IMG/VR virus record: IMGVR_UViG_3300005470_000012
Span: 1-35,541 of that record
Length of the DNA: 35,541 bases
Reading direction: 5' to 3' (one strand)
DNA from: a virus
The position numbers and the translations under genes are program-made. This document shows, one piece after another, positions 13,573 through 22,362 of the stretch (its first letter is position 1; every line of letters starts with the position of its first letter). The notes under the pieces were generated by a model. The model saw only the letters and a list, made by a program, of their open reading frames with translations, ran no database searches and had not been told where the DNA came from.

Positions 13573-14157
13573 CTATTTGAATTTTAGTGCAACTGTAAAC
13601 CTGCCATTTGTATCAGCATTCCAGCCATAATAAAAAGTAAATGGAATCCCTAGCCATAAGAAGTTTTGAGAAGCCACGCTAAACAGATATGTAGTCCTAT
13701 CGTCTGCCCTCGTCATCCATACAAACTGCGCTCCATAATCTCCATTGCTTGCACGAAGTTTTCTATTCCAATCATATTTGCCAAAAACTATCTCATAGCT
13801 TACTATCGTATTAGGATTAGATAGATAGTAATAGTTTACATTATACGCACTATTTCTCCACCCGCTCCAAGCATAAGCACATTTAAATTTTTCCCATTTT
13901 GTTTTAGGTACGTGTCCTAATAGTTCTATTGCATACCATATAGGATAACCCTCTGGTTGATCGTCATCTAGCCATATCCAAAGCAGCCATTTGATCCAGC
14001 TATCTTGAACACCTTTAGGCATAGTGTAGTTTTTAATAACGTCATTGCCATATACCCAGTCTTTAGCCAGATATGCAAACGGATATATAATCCATGATAA
14101 CGGCTTTTTAATCGCTAAAACTATTCCATACCATAGGCTTAATAGTATTGTTTTCAT
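13573..14157 (-). CDS. Conserved phage protein of unknown function with N-terminal hydrophobic region
   Basis: This encodes 194 residues, tryptophan- and tyrosine-rich. The first 35 residues hold one or two hydrophobic segments (LSLWYGIVLAIKKPLSWII). The block KCAYAWSGWRNSAYNVNYYY and the DWNRKLRASNG segment are ones I recall from a conserved phage family placed between tail fibre and lysis genes (DUF7338-like), but the label is from memory. It may be membrane-associated. Its start abuts the stop of the fibre-assembly gene. Confidence 0.55.
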   Translation of the reverse strand: MKTILLSLWYGIVLAIKKPLSWIIYPFAYLAKDWVYGNDVIKNYTMPKGVQDSWIKWLLWIWLDDDQPEGYPIWYAIELLGHVPKTKWEKFKCAYAWSGWRNSAYNVNYYYLSNPNTIVSYEIVFGKYDWNRKLRASNGDYGAQFVWMTRADDRTTYLFSVASQNFLWLGIPFTFYYGWNADTNGRFTVALKFK

Positions 14158-14510
14158 TATTCTACTACAAAATCATCTTTAGTTTTAGTACTATCTAGCT
14201 CTAAAGCATCCGACTGATTTTTAATATTTGAAATAAAAGCAGTCATCTCATCTACATAAGCCTGCTCATAAATACCTAAAGTTGCATTTCTTTGTTTGTA
14301 CTCAGGATATCTTTCAAGAATGATTTTTCCTGCTTCTGCTTTGATGCTAGACACTCTTTGAGCTTCTAACTCTTCTGGTGTCTTAGGAGGGCTTGCAATC
14401 TCCATAGCCTCTGCCTCTGTTATGGCTATTAAGTCTTTACCATAACCTTGTTTTACTTGCTCATCATCATAAGCAAAGATTTCGTTGTTTTTGTTTTTAA
14501 AGTATTGCAT
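14157..14510 (-). CDS. Tail fibre assembly chaperone-like protein
   Basis: This encodes 117 residues. The opening MQYFKNKNNEIFAYDDEQV followed by ITEAEAMEIASPPKTPEELE is the usual start of phage tail-fibre assembly proteins, which help the fibre trimerise. The second half is a helical region. It directly follows the fibre gene (14521..15477), the expected position. SD AAGGA is present. Confidence 0.7.
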   Translation of the reverse strand: MQYFKNKNNEIFAYDDEQVKQGYGKDLIAITEAEAMEIASPPKTPEELEAQRVSSIKAEAGKIILERYPEYKQRNATLGIYEQAYVDEMTAFISNIKNQSDALELDSTKTKDDFVVE

Positions 14511-14520
14511 TATTTATCCT

Positions 14521-15477
14521 TCATCTTAGTTCGAACCATAAATTAAATGCTGTACCAATTCCAGATGTTTTCGTGAATGAGTACGTTGAGTTGCTTGGGA
14601 CTATGAAGCTACCACCATTACTTGTAGTTGTGGTAGCTTCAGTAAAAACCCTAATAAATAGACCATCTACGTAAAAGTAAGCATCCCCTGTTGTTCCGTA
14701 TGCTTGCCCTATACAAACCATTATAGGCTTACCAGTAGTATTAGTATAAGTAACTCCAGCACTTCTACTAGCTGTAACATCTTGCCAAGTTTGATTAACT
14801 CCTATCTCCTGAGAGCCTATTATTACATCAGTCCCATCACAAAGCAACTCAACCTTAGAGCCTGCCAAAACTGCCACCCCTGTTCCTGCGCTTGTCTTAA
14901 CCGTTGCAGTATATGAGCCTGCTGAGTTGTCAACTATAAAGCTTCTCTCAGTATCATTTACTATGATGTTATGAGCGGAAGTCCAGGAACCATCTGCTAG
15001 GACCAATCTACCGTACTTATTTTGTAATGCAGTTAACGTATAATCTGCATCTTCCGACGGTGTTATAGTTACGGCTTCTTTAGAGTAAGGATTAGAATGT
15101 ATCTTCCAAGTTGTACTATCTGTTTCCGCAATCGGATCTGTCCCCGTATTGGAATCTATAACGCTTTGATAAAGTATGCCATCAGAACCAAGTGCAACAC
15201 CGCCAATATAATACTCTTGATTAGTATTCCACTCCGCTATACCATGCTGATAAAGATAAGCTGCTAAAAGAGAATTGGTATAAGCCATAGCGTTAAAATC
15301 TTGTTTTGTTGGTGCTTCACTTGGTCCTACAATTTCCCATCCTGTGAGAAAATCTGATGTTATGTTGTCATCGATGTCATCACTCTGTGCAACATCACCA
15401 AAAACAGTTCTATTCGTTCCCGTAGCACTTGATGCAAACGGGAGCAAATTACCGTTATATCTGTTTAATTCTGCCAT
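14521..15477 (-). CDS. Tail fibre protein
   Basis: This encodes 318 residues. The N-terminal part has a pattern common in phage fibres: GWEIVGPSEAPTKQDFNAMA...QHGIAEWNTNQEYYIGGVA...GILYQSVIDSNTGTDP. The middle (about 140-225) resembles a beta-rich repeat domain (KYGRLVLADGSW...NSAGSYTATVKTSAGTGVAV...LLCDGTDVI). The C-terminus is a beta domain ending FNLWFELR, likely the receptor-binding tip. It follows the baseplate genes and precedes its chaperone. Confidence 0.78.
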   Translation of the reverse strand: MAELNRYNGNLLPFASSATGTNRTVFGDVAQSDDIDDNITSDFLTGWEIVGPSEAPTKQDFNAMAYTNSLLAAYLYQHGIAEWNTNQEYYIGGVALGSDGILYQSVIDSNTGTDPIAETDSTTWKIHSNPYSKEAVTITPSEDADYTLTALQNKYGRLVLADGSWTSAHNIIVNDTERSFIVDNSAGSYTATVKTSAGTGVAVLAGSKVELLCDGTDVIIGSQEIGVNQTWQDVTASRSAGVTYTNTTGKPIMVCIGQAYGTTGDAYFYVDGLFIRVFTEATTTTSNGGSFIVPSNSTYSFTKTSGIGTAFNLWFELR

Positions 15478-15486
15478 TTTTATTCC

Positions 15487-16185
15487 TTATATTAATTTTG
15501 ATGCGAATGTGCCGCTTCCAAACCCTTTTGAATTTAGATTATCTGAAAACCCGAAGGTGTTGTCTTTTGAATATTGAATTATAACCTCATATCCCACACC
15601 GTTTGGTTTGGGCAATAGATCAAGTGCTTGTATATATGTAAAGATATCCTCGTCCAGTGAATAATCAACATACAAAGCTAAATTCATATTGTATTTATCA
15701 ACTATATAAGCATTACCACTAAAAGCAAATTGTATCACATCTTGGATGGACGTTCGTTCATCAGATGCCATAACTGCCGCAACTGTATTTTTTGCAATTT
15801 TAAGTTTTAGAAAAAATCTATAATCGTGATCTGATAATTCCGTATCGGTGTAAGCTGCGCCAAATTTATCGCGAAACGGATAGGTAACAATACTGCTATT
15901 GAATTTATCTGCAAACTCATAAGCATTAGGATTGTCGCTAAAACCAAAGAATTTTTTTGGAATTACAAGAGGTACAATACGGCTTAAACCTACAATCTTA
16001 CCGATTACATCAAGTTGCACACCTTCAGCTGTATCCAAATCGAATGCGCTTTCAAAACTTGTTAGTAGCGAGTAACATTTTTCCCAAGTTGAAGCAAGTA
16101 GTTCAATCTCTGCTTTTGCTTTTGGTTTTTCCCAGTATTGCTTAATAAGTAATAAAACATACTCATTAATAAATTGCTGATTCAT
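15487..16185 (-). CDS. DUF2612-type baseplate protein
   Basis: This encodes 232 residues. The segment DTAEGVQLDVIGKIVGLSR near residue 60 is the signature of DUF2612 proteins, which occupy the place of Mu gp48/P2 gpI in the baseplate. A second feature is the repeated FGFSDN motif (FFGFSDNPNAYEF and NTFGFSDNLNSKGF), probably surface loops. It overlaps the gpJ-like gene by one base, as in other contractile phages. Confidence 0.78.
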   Translation of the reverse strand: MNQQFINEYVLLLIKQYWEKPKAKAEIELLASTWEKCYSLLTSFESAFDLDTAEGVQLDVIGKIVGLSRIVPLVIPKKFFGFSDNPNAYEFADKFNSSIVTYPFRDKFGAAYTDTELSDHDYRFFLKLKIAKNTVAAVMASDERTSIQDVIQFAFSGNAYIVDKYNMNLALYVDYSLDEDIFTYIQALDLLPKPNGVGYEVIIQYSKDNTFGFSDNLNSKGFGSGTFASKLI

Positions 16186-17363
16186 TAGATAACTTCCGTT
16201 ACAGTTACATTTGCAGAATCAATCGTAAACTTATCATTAAGTCCTGCTTCAATTCTGCCGTCTGTATAAGTTATATCATCGTCGCTTATTTCTAAGTCGG
16301 TTAAGATAAAATTATTTCCGGCTTCGTATCCATTAGAATATAAAAAACCTGCTTGCAAGCTCTCTCCGATACTGAATTCATAAGCAGCTATTTTTTGAGC
16401 AATTAAAACAGTATCGACAGGCACGCCCGCATCTTTACGAGTAGCTGTAATATTTACATAGATATCAACGCTATTAGGTCTGTCAAAATTCATAGTATGC
16501 GTTATTGTAAACGTTGAACCATCAGGGCGCGTTATAGTCTCATCATAAGTTTGTGTAACACTTCCCTTTGTTGCAGTTCCCGCAGTTTTTTGTTTTGTCA
16601 TTGTTTCAGCTATGTCTGCAACGTCTCCGCCCTCAACAACAATCCAAATTGTATGAGCGTTTATATCGGTTGTTGCATTATAGGTATCTGTATCATTCTC
16701 ATAAGCGACAGCATCAGTAACGTTTGCAACTGCTAGAATATTAGACAATATTGAACCTAAAGTAGATTGAGCCGGTAACTCCAAAGAGCTCGCTCTTTTT
16801 TGTCTAAATTTAACGTCAGTCTCTTCTGCTACTCCAACAGTTGCATCGCTTGCATTTGTAACAGATACTATTCCAATCTCAACATCGACCGGCTCCGTAA
16901 TTGTTCCAGCGGAGGCAGTAACCGCTCCAAAGGTTTGAGAAAATACCGTTACTGTATTTGCGCCCGATACCAAAATAATGTCTGATGTTGTTTCCCATAT
17001 TTGACCGAGCGTGTCTTGGACTTGATAGCCAGATGCTAGCGCTATTGTTCTATCCGCTGTTATTGTTAAGTCAACTTGAGAGCGTGTAGCGGGTCTTCTG
17101 TAAATGCCGGATAGTTTTCCTATTTTTTCTATAGACAAGCCCGTTGCCAAATCCGGGTCAAAAGAGTTATATAATGCTAAGGCATAAGCCTGCATATCCA
17201 ATCTTGCTTTTGCTTCAATAGCTACTCTTTGACCGTCAGGTGATTCTTGCGCCAGATTAATGTCTGTTCCGTAAATTCCCTTATATCCATCAACTAGCTC
17301 TTCGAAAATATCGTCAAACGTTTGAATAGTTATACCGGTATTAGTAATCTCTGGAACACTCAT
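16185..17363 (-). CDS. Baseplate gpJ/Mu gp47-like protein
   Basis: This encodes 392 residues. The opening (PEITNTGITIQTFDDIFEEL...YGTDINLAQESPDGQRV) and the inner IASGYQVQDTLGQIWET region are typical of Baseplate_J (Mu gp47, T4 gp6-like) proteins, which form the wedge ring. ITEPVDVEIGIVSVTNASDA and later KFRQKRASSLELPAQSTLGS match as well. The gene sits between the gp25-like gene and the DUF2612 gene, the standard order. Confidence 0.88.
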   Translation of the reverse strand: MSVPEITNTGITIQTFDDIFEELVDGYKGIYGTDINLAQESPDGQRVAIEAKARLDMQAYALALYNSFDPDLATGLSIEKIGKLSGIYRRPATRSQVDLTITADRTIALASGYQVQDTLGQIWETTSDIILVSGANTVTVFSQTFGAVTASAGTITEPVDVEIGIVSVTNASDATVGVAEETDVKFRQKRASSLELPAQSTLGSILSNILAVANVTDAVAYENDTDTYNATTDINAHTIWIVVEGGDVADIAETMTKQKTAGTATKGSVTQTYDETITRPDGSTFTITHTMNFDRPNSVDIYVNITATRKDAGVPVDTVLIAQKIAAYEFSIGESLQAGFLYSNGYEAGNNFILTDLEISDDDITYTDGRIEAGLNDKFTIDSANVTVTEVI

Positions 17364-17716
17364 AGCTCAATCCCTGCATTGGTCAAAATTTCATCATCAA
17401 AGATGGTTAAAAAACGTAACCTAATTATAGCATATCTGCTCACTACTTCATCAACGCTAATCTCTAAGATTTGCATGACTCCATCCGTTGCTAACACAAC
17501 GCGTTCAATCTCGCTAAGTATTAGCCCTCTGTTATTTTTTTGACCTAGGTATGTAATCCAATCTATATTCGCATCGGTGTCTAAAAACCAATCGTTTGCG
17601 AACGATTTAATGCGCGTTTCTACATTTTGTCGTATTGCTTCGCTGTTCGATATGTAATCAGACAGACCATTTCCAAAACGCCAATCTTTGTTGCTGTCAA
17701 GTGCTGATACTTTCAT
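17360..17716 (-). CDS. gp25/gpW-like baseplate wedge protein
   Basis: This encodes 118 residues. The layout LSDYISNSEAIRQNVETRIK...DWFLDTDANIDWITYLGQK...LSEIERVVLATDGVMQILEI corresponds to small baseplate wedge proteins of the gp25/gpW group, which join the sheath to the wedge. The gene overlaps the gpJ-like gene by four bases. The assignment rests on order and pattern. Confidence 0.7.
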   Translation of the reverse strand: MKVSALDSNKDWRFGNGLSDYISNSEAIRQNVETRIKSFANDWFLDTDANIDWITYLGQKNNRGLILSEIERVVLATDGVMQILEISVDEVVSRYAIIRLRFLTIFDDEILTNAGIEL

Positions 17717-17728
17717 AATTTATTCTCC

Positions 17729-18292
17729 TTAATTTGGCGAACTGGTTGTCCCGCCACTATCGCCAGCGTGGGTGTGATTTTTAAGTGATATACCACCACC
17801 TATCACATCAATATCTGCCGTGATAGTACCCGTAACATGTAAATCCCCGTTAATGACCACATCGCCGTTTATTATTAAATCACCCTGTATTGTTGTTGTT
17901 TCAGGTATTGTAATTGCAGAAGCTAAAGGATTTACGCCAACCAAAGCAAAAGCATCTGAATAATCGTGCATCCTCATTTCTAAAGGCTTTTGGAAGTCTT
18001 GCCCTGCATACCATCTATCGAAACATCGCTCCGTGAAAAGCAATAAGCAATAATCACCGACCGCTATTGGATGCGCCGTGTAACTTGCCCCGCCTTGTAG
18101 AAATATTGGAGGCACTTTTATAAACTCAGGTAAATCTACTTTTTGCCCATCAACTACACGCGATATTGTAGGACGACAACTTATTGTTTTAGTTCCAACT
18201 TTTGTAATCTTAGCAATCGTTATCGTATGCAAATCGGCTAAAGATGAATATATTGCATCATTTATGATTTCATATAGTTCAACTTCTCTCAT
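17729..18292 (-). CDS. Membrane-puncturing spike (Gp138 N-like/gpV) with H-x-H tip
   Basis: This encodes 187 residues. The N-terminal 100 residues form the OB-like domain seen in Gp138/gpV spikes (HTITIAKITKVGTKTISCRP...YTAHPIAVGDYCLLLF). Then a triangular beta-helix repeat follows (IQGDLIINGDVVINGDLHVT). The C-terminus contains NHTHAGD, where H173 and H175 form the H-x-H that in related spikes binds an iron ion at the tip. It would pierce the outer membrane. It overlaps the hub gene by four bases. Confidence 0.85.
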   Translation of the reverse strand: MREVELYEIINDAIYSSLADLHTITIAKITKVGTKTISCRPTISRVVDGQKVDLPEFIKVPPIFLQGGASYTAHPIAVGDYCLLLFTERCFDRWYAGQDFQKPLEMRMHDYSDAFALVGVNPLASAITIPETTTIQGDLIINGDVVINGDLHVTGTITADIDVIGGGISLKNHTHAGDSGGTTSSPN

Positions 18293-19113
18293 TTTAAAAC
18301 CTTATAATCAGATGATAAAAAGCCGCTAATAGATTGAATCCAATCGTCACCGTAGTTATCACCTTTATAATTAATTGTTTCTATCTTGTAGATACCGCTT
18401 AAATGAGGAGCTGTTTTGCTTATAAGCTTACAAAGTCCACCAATCTTTAGAGATGGATTCATTATTGTATTAAACGTTATCTTTTTTAAATCATTCTCAG
18501 GTGTGTTTAATAGTCCCGTATCTGAGCTCACAACGGGAGTTAGTGCAGATACAACCTCACCGTCTTTAATTATATACAACTGCTCGTTATCGATATACCA
18601 TGTTTCATCATCGCCTACAAACTGTTCTATTAGTTTGGTTGTGTTACCCACTAAAACTTTTGGGCGCGTAAGTGCTTGTATATCTGTTATTTTTCCTTTT
18701 GCAGTATTTGGCAAATCTTGTAAAAGTGAATCTATCACGTTGCCGCCGTCTACTGTTTTGGATGTGTGGGCAGTTAAATAATCAGTCCCGCCGTCCTGGC
18801 ATTCGATATAACTTTGGTATTCTGCGCCCTCGCGAATATTTCTACCTACAAAAACAGAGCCTTTGAAGATGGTTTCAAGTCTATCTGCGTATCCTACTTT
18901 TAAAACAAGTGGAATGTAGACATCGGAGTCCTCTTTGTCTTTTATAAGTTTTAACCGAGTGCCCTCTTTTAAGTTATACACTTTTAGAGTTATTTTATTG
19001 AGACCACCATTGATAGATTTGCAAGCATCAAAAACAATTCGAACAGGAGGCTTAATAACTACTTGCTGTGCTCCTATTCCGATAGTTAGCTCATAATCTC
19101 TGTTAAATCTCAT
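18289..19113 (-). CDS. Baseplate hub protein (gp27/gpD-like position)
   Basis: This encodes 274 residues. It lies between the plug protein and the spike, where the hub is expected. Visible pieces are DYELTIGIGAQQVVIKPPVR, the strand-rich DVYIPLVLKVGYADRLETIFKG, ETWYIDNEQLYIIKDGEVV, and the C-terminal GIYKIETINYKGDNYGDDW, resembling hub proteins of Pam3-like and KPP10-like myoviruses. The hub trimer carries the spike. The four-base overlaps on both sides indicate coupled translation. Confidence 0.7.
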   Translation of the reverse strand: MRFNRDYELTIGIGAQQVVIKPPVRIVFDACKSINGGLNKITLKVYNLKEGTRLKLIKDKEDSDVYIPLVLKVGYADRLETIFKGSVFVGRNIREGAEYQSYIECQDGGTDYLTAHTSKTVDGGNVIDSLLQDLPNTAKGKITDIQALTRPKVLVGNTTKLIEQFVGDDETWYIDNEQLYIIKDGEVVSALTPVVSSDTGLLNTPENDLKKITFNTIMNPSLKIGGLCKLISKTAPHLSGIYKIETINYKGDNYGDDWIQSISGFLSSDYKVLK

Positions 19114-19445
19114 ATCGACACGGGCGCATCACGCACCGCCTCCATTTCTTCTCTAGTAACCAAATAAAGCTTATATCTGCCCGCAGAAAAATCCGTTGTT
19201 CTAAAAGGATCGATTCCCTCTGTCGTAGATACTACAAAATCGAATGGAAAGTTCTGGCTTCTCATGTGTAAAATACCTGCGGATAACTTTACACCTAATA
19301 CACTTTTCTCCTTATAGGTTGCATCAAAACACCATATTTGCACAGTAGGGTAAAACCTCAATGACAATTCTATAACATCCTCTTCAAACACTATCGTATG
19401 ACTTTGATATGCTTCGTTTGTTATATTTTCAATTTGTAGTGCCAT
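19110..19445 (-). CDS. Baseplate plug protein (Pam3 gp18/DUF6983-like)
   Basis: This encodes 111 residues, mostly beta. The layout matches small plug proteins: ELSLRFYPTVQIWCFDATYK, then GVKLSAGILHMRSQNFPFD, then AGRYKLYLVTREE. In cyanophage Pam3 such a protein closes the baseplate centre. Its place between the Dit-like gene and the hub supports this. The naming is from family memory. Confidence 0.65.
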   Translation of the reverse strand: MALQIENITNEAYQSHTIVFEEDVIELSLRFYPTVQIWCFDATYKEKSVLGVKLSAGILHMRSQNFPFDFVVSTTEGIDPFRTTDFSAGRYKLYLVTREEMEAVRDAPVSI

Positions 19446-19454
19446 ATCAATTCC

Positions 19455-20213
19455 TTAAAATAATGAGCCTATAAAAGCGGCTATTGATTTTTCTTTAGTG
19501 GGTGCCTGCACACCTTTATCTGATTTATTTGAGAGCTGATCTTTAACTGCTGGCGCAGGTTTCTTTTTTAGAAGTTGAATATCTGTATAAACTAGCTCCG
19601 CAATTCTAACTTTTTGCAATGTCATGGAAAATCTAATAACTTCGTCTTGGTTGTTTCGCTCTATTGTCAAATCTGTTATTGCCATATTTGCATGTGTTCT
19701 GTATGGCACGCTCACAGATATAAGCTGTTTGCCGTAATAAATAGCTTCTATAAAATCAATAAACTGCTCTCTGTAAGTCTTGCTTGTTGTAGCATTATTC
19801 CCAAAAAAAGAAGAGGCTTGCTTTCCATCTGCTATTGCTTTGTCAATTTGCTTTATTTTGTCTTGAGCGTCATTAACCAATGCGTTTACTCTTGATATCT
19901 GAGTTTGTGTTCTTGACGGTAAATATTGAGTAACATTTCCAACTTGAGCGGATACTGTTTTTTGAAGTTCCGTGAAAGTTGACGGGTTGACGATGATATC
20001 TGAAACCTCTCCCGTAATGCTTATTGATATAGGCTCGTTTACAATGTGATCGTTTGCAAAACTTCCATCTTCTAATGGATAAATTGGTGCTTTTGCTTTG
20101 TATTTCGTACTATCCGCGACAGTTGCATAAGTTGTAAATCCGCCAATCCCTACACGTTGTTTTGATTTGCCTGCTAAGCTTTCTGCATATCCTGCAATAA
20201 ATTCTTGTATCAT
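19455..20213 (-). CDS. Dit-like baseplate/tail tip protein
   Basis: This encodes 252 residues. The segment VNEPISISITGEVSDIIV around residue 65 and SVSVPYRTHANMAITDLTIE...VIRFSMTLQKVRIAELVYT around residue 160-205 are typical of the phage Dit-like family. A helical insert (about 95-150) is rich in lysine and glutamine. The C-terminal 40 residues are low-complexity and charged. It links tail tube and hub. The stop overlaps none of its neighbours, but the start overlaps the tape measure gene by four bases. Confidence 0.72.
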   Translation of the reverse strand: MIQEFIAGYAESLAGKSKQRVGIGGFTTYATVADSTKYKAKAPIYPLEDGSFANDHIVNEPISISITGEVSDIIVNPSTFTELQKTVSAQVGNVTQYLPSRTQTQISRVNALVNDAQDKIKQIDKAIADGKQASSFFGNNATTSKTYREQFIDFIEAIYYGKQLISVSVPYRTHANMAITDLTIERNNQDEVIRFSMTLQKVRIAELVYTDIQLLKKKPAPAVKDQLSNKSDKGVQAPTKEKSIAAFIGSLF

Positions 20214-21790
20214 CTGCCGCCTCGTTTAAACTGAGTCTGTGCATCTTGCATTTGATTCTGCAAACTGTCTTGTACCGCCGTACCTGCTCTAACAGGGTCG
20301 GACGTTGCAATGTTAATGCTAATGTTTTGGTCAAGATTGTTAACCTGAGAAGATGTTTTAGTAGCTCCTATTGCTTGCCCAGCTGGTATAGTTGTTTGCA
20401 CTGTTTCATTGTCTCCGAAAATAAAAGAACCAAGTACATTGTCTAAGACAGATGAGGTCGCATTACTTATATTTGAGCCAATATCGCTAAGGCTTGGCAT
20501 TTCAAAATCTGTAATTATTTTAATGCCGTCTATAATTGGCTGTATATAAGTCATTATGCTATCAAATACAGTTTTGATTGGATCTAACAATCCTTGAAAA
20601 TTTGTTGTTGTTTCGTTAATCCACTCGCCAAAACTAATATCATCTGTAAATAATTTAAAAGTGTTTTTTATGATATCAAAAGTACCAGCAAATATATCAC
20701 CAATATAATTAAGTACATTTTTCGCTACATCCATGAGTTTACTAAATCCATCAATTATATCTTGCAAATAAGATCGAATATCTATTCCAAAAGCGCTCTC
20801 AAAGAAGTTTGCTATTACGGATTCGCCACCTTGAAACGCTACTATTAAATCATCCACAAACAATATGGCCGCCGCAATTGCTGCTGTGATTAAATATACA
20901 GGTGAAAATATTGTACCCAATACTGTAGCGAGACCTAAAGATGCAATCTTCCAAGCGGTAAAAGCCGCTCCCACTCCTAAAATAACAGGGGTTAGTCTTA
21001 CAATTGAATTAACTAAAACGCCGACAGCTTCACCAAATTTTGTTATACCATTTTGGATAGTATCCTTGTTTACTTCCAAAAAAGTAATAAACTTCTCTGT
21101 TAATGCTTTTAGTTCAGGAGCGAATCCAACTGCTATAATATTTTGGAGCCCATTAAAACCGAATTTTAGAGTAGTTATAGAGTCGTTATAGTCTGCTGTA
21201 GCATCAGCCTGCTCTTGTGTTATTACACCAAGATTTTTAGCTTTTTCTCTTAGTGAATCCATCTCGCTACCTGTTCTACCAAGAAGTTGAATCAAAGATG
21301 GATCTATGCCTAAAGACTGCGCAAAGCTTTGTTGTTCCTGCATAGATAAACCAAGCCTTTTAAAACTACTAGATAGTTCTCTTAATATAACATCCGCTGT
21401 TTTCACTTGACCGTTTGCGTCACGAACACTTATACCAAGACGTGAGAATTCTTCACTTCCAAATTGAGCGGCTTTTCCAATAGTTTGCGATAAACCTGCG
21501 ATTGAAGATTGTAGTGCTTGAGCGTTTGAACCGCTAACCGAAGCGGCATAGCTGAGCTCTTGTATGGCTTCTATGGCTACGCCCGTTTCACGCGATAATT
21601 GTATCATGGGATCAATAGAAGAAAGTGTGCTATTTACCCATCCTGCAAAAGCACCGGCCGCCGCCACAGTAGCAACTCCAAAACCTGCAAGAAGCTTAAT
21701 GGAACTATTTAAGTTTTTATTGAAGTTCTCTTGAGGTTTTAAATCACCGGCAAAAGAAAACTTTGTAACAACTTCGTTTATAATTGCCAT
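20210..21790 (-). CDS. Tail tape measure protein
   Basis: This encodes 526 residues. Signs are an N-terminal hydrophobic glycine-alanine span (LLAGFGVATVAAAGAFAGW), then a long helical part with GVAIEAIQELSYAASVSGSN and QSSIAGLSQTIGKA typical of tape measure proteins, and further hydrophobic spans around 240-310. It follows the tail assembly chaperone frameshift pair. By the known ratio of about 0.15 nm of tail per residue, the tail would be near 80 nm. Its ATG overlaps the stop of the frameshift product (TAATG). Confidence 0.9.
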   Translation of the reverse strand: MAIINEVVTKFSFAGDLKPQENFNKNLNSSIKLLAGFGVATVAAAGAFAGWVNSTLSSIDPMIQLSRETGVAIEAIQELSYAASVSGSNAQALQSSIAGLSQTIGKAAQFGSEEFSRLGISVRDANGQVKTADVILRELSSSFKRLGLSMQEQQSFAQSLGIDPSLIQLLGRTGSEMDSLREKAKNLGVITQEQADATADYNDSITTLKFGFNGLQNIIAVGFAPELKALTEKFITFLEVNKDTIQNGITKFGEAVGVLVNSIVRLTPVILGVGAAFTAWKIASLGLATVLGTIFSPVYLITAAIAAAILFVDDLIVAFQGGESVIANFFESAFGIDIRSYLQDIIDGFSKLMDVAKNVLNYIGDIFAGTFDIIKNTFKLFTDDISFGEWINETTTNFQGLLDPIKTVFDSIMTYIQPIIDGIKIITDFEMPSLSDIGSNISNATSSVLDNVLGSFIFGDNETVQTTIPAGQAIGATKTSSQVNNLDQNISINIATSDPVRAGTAVQDSLQNQMQDAQTQFKRGGR

Positions 21791-22352
21791 TATCGCTTCC
21801 TTTCAGCTTCGTAAATCTCTATATCTGTTCTAATCATTTCAAACTCTATTATATCAAGATATTCGGGAGTGTCTAAATTTTTAAGTTCTTCGAGAGAGCC
21901 ATAGCCCGCTCGAACAAGTGCGAGTAATGTAAACGTATCATCGCTTACATTGGTTTTGATAATTTTTGACTCGCTTTCGCTCCGTCTTGGGATTGAGAGC
22001 CGGTATCGCTCCCGCGCAAAAAAGGGTAACTTATCACCCCCAAAGCCGTACTTATAAACGTAATATAGTCTTCTGGATACTCATCCCAATGCTCAGGTAA
22101 ACGAGACAAAGCGCTTCCATTAAATATAACGACGTCATTAATAATTTTTTCAACAGAGTTAAAAGCCGGAGTATCTAAAAACGAAAAACTACCAGTCTGT
22201 AATTGACCTGCAATACTAGTATAGAATGCGAATACACTTCTGCGCTTGTTATGTCTCATTTTAGAAAACTCATAACTTCTGCCGTTTATTTCAGCAACAC
22301 CGTCGTCATAGACGGCTTTTATCATTGCTAAAGCTTCATCTTGTGCGCTCAT
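21790..22352 (-). CDS. Tail assembly chaperone, long form made by -1 ribosomal frameshift
   Basis: The short ORF (21945..22352) contains the heptamer T TTT TTG at 22023..22017, in the correct phase (codons 111 and 112). Shifting by -1 opens a second reading frame that runs 75 codons to the stop at 21792..21790, giving about 187 residues. The added part includes DDTFTLLALVRAGYGSLEEL and EYLDIIEFEMIRTDIEIYEA, typical of the second half of such chaperones. A hairpin (GGGAGC with GCTCTC, one wobble) starts three bases after the heptamer and could stimulate the shift. P2 and many phages use the same T TTT TTG. The stop overlaps the tape measure start. Confidence 0.82.
21945..22352 (-). CDS. Tail assembly chaperone, short form
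   Basis: This encodes 135 residues ending at TAA 21945. It begins MSAQDEALAMIKAVYDDGVA, with SD AAAGGA. The middle (FAFYTSIAGQ...FNSVEKIINDVVIFNGSAL) is a pattern of P2 gpE or lambda gpG-like chaperones that coat the tape measure. The last 23 residues after the slippery site are low complexity (GSDTGSQSQDGAKASQ), as usual when the zero frame is not conserved there. Both forms are expected. Confidence 0.8.
   Translation of the reverse strand: MSAQDEALAMIKAVYDDGVAEINGRSYEFSKMRHNKRRSVFAFYTSIAGQLQTGSFSFLDTPAFNSVEKIINDVVIFNGSALSRLPEHWDEYPEDYITFISTALGVISYPFLRGSDTGSQSQDGAKASQKLSKPM
22017..22023 (-). promoter_or_regulatory. Slippery heptamer T TTT TTG for -1 frameshift
   Basis: Plus strand CAAAAAA, minus strand TTTTTTG, in phase X XXY YYZ with the short chaperone ORF. 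A 6-bp hairpin lies three bases downstream, and a G-rich SD-like stretch (GGGGGTG) about 13 bases upstream; both are known types of stimulators. Confidence 0.82.
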
Positions 22353-22362
22353 TTATTGTCCT

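Noticed and set aside
17424-17432. Fourth copy of the TGCTATAAT element
   Set aside because: It lies inside the coding sequence of the gp25-like gene (codons for YAII), so chance is the simpler view.
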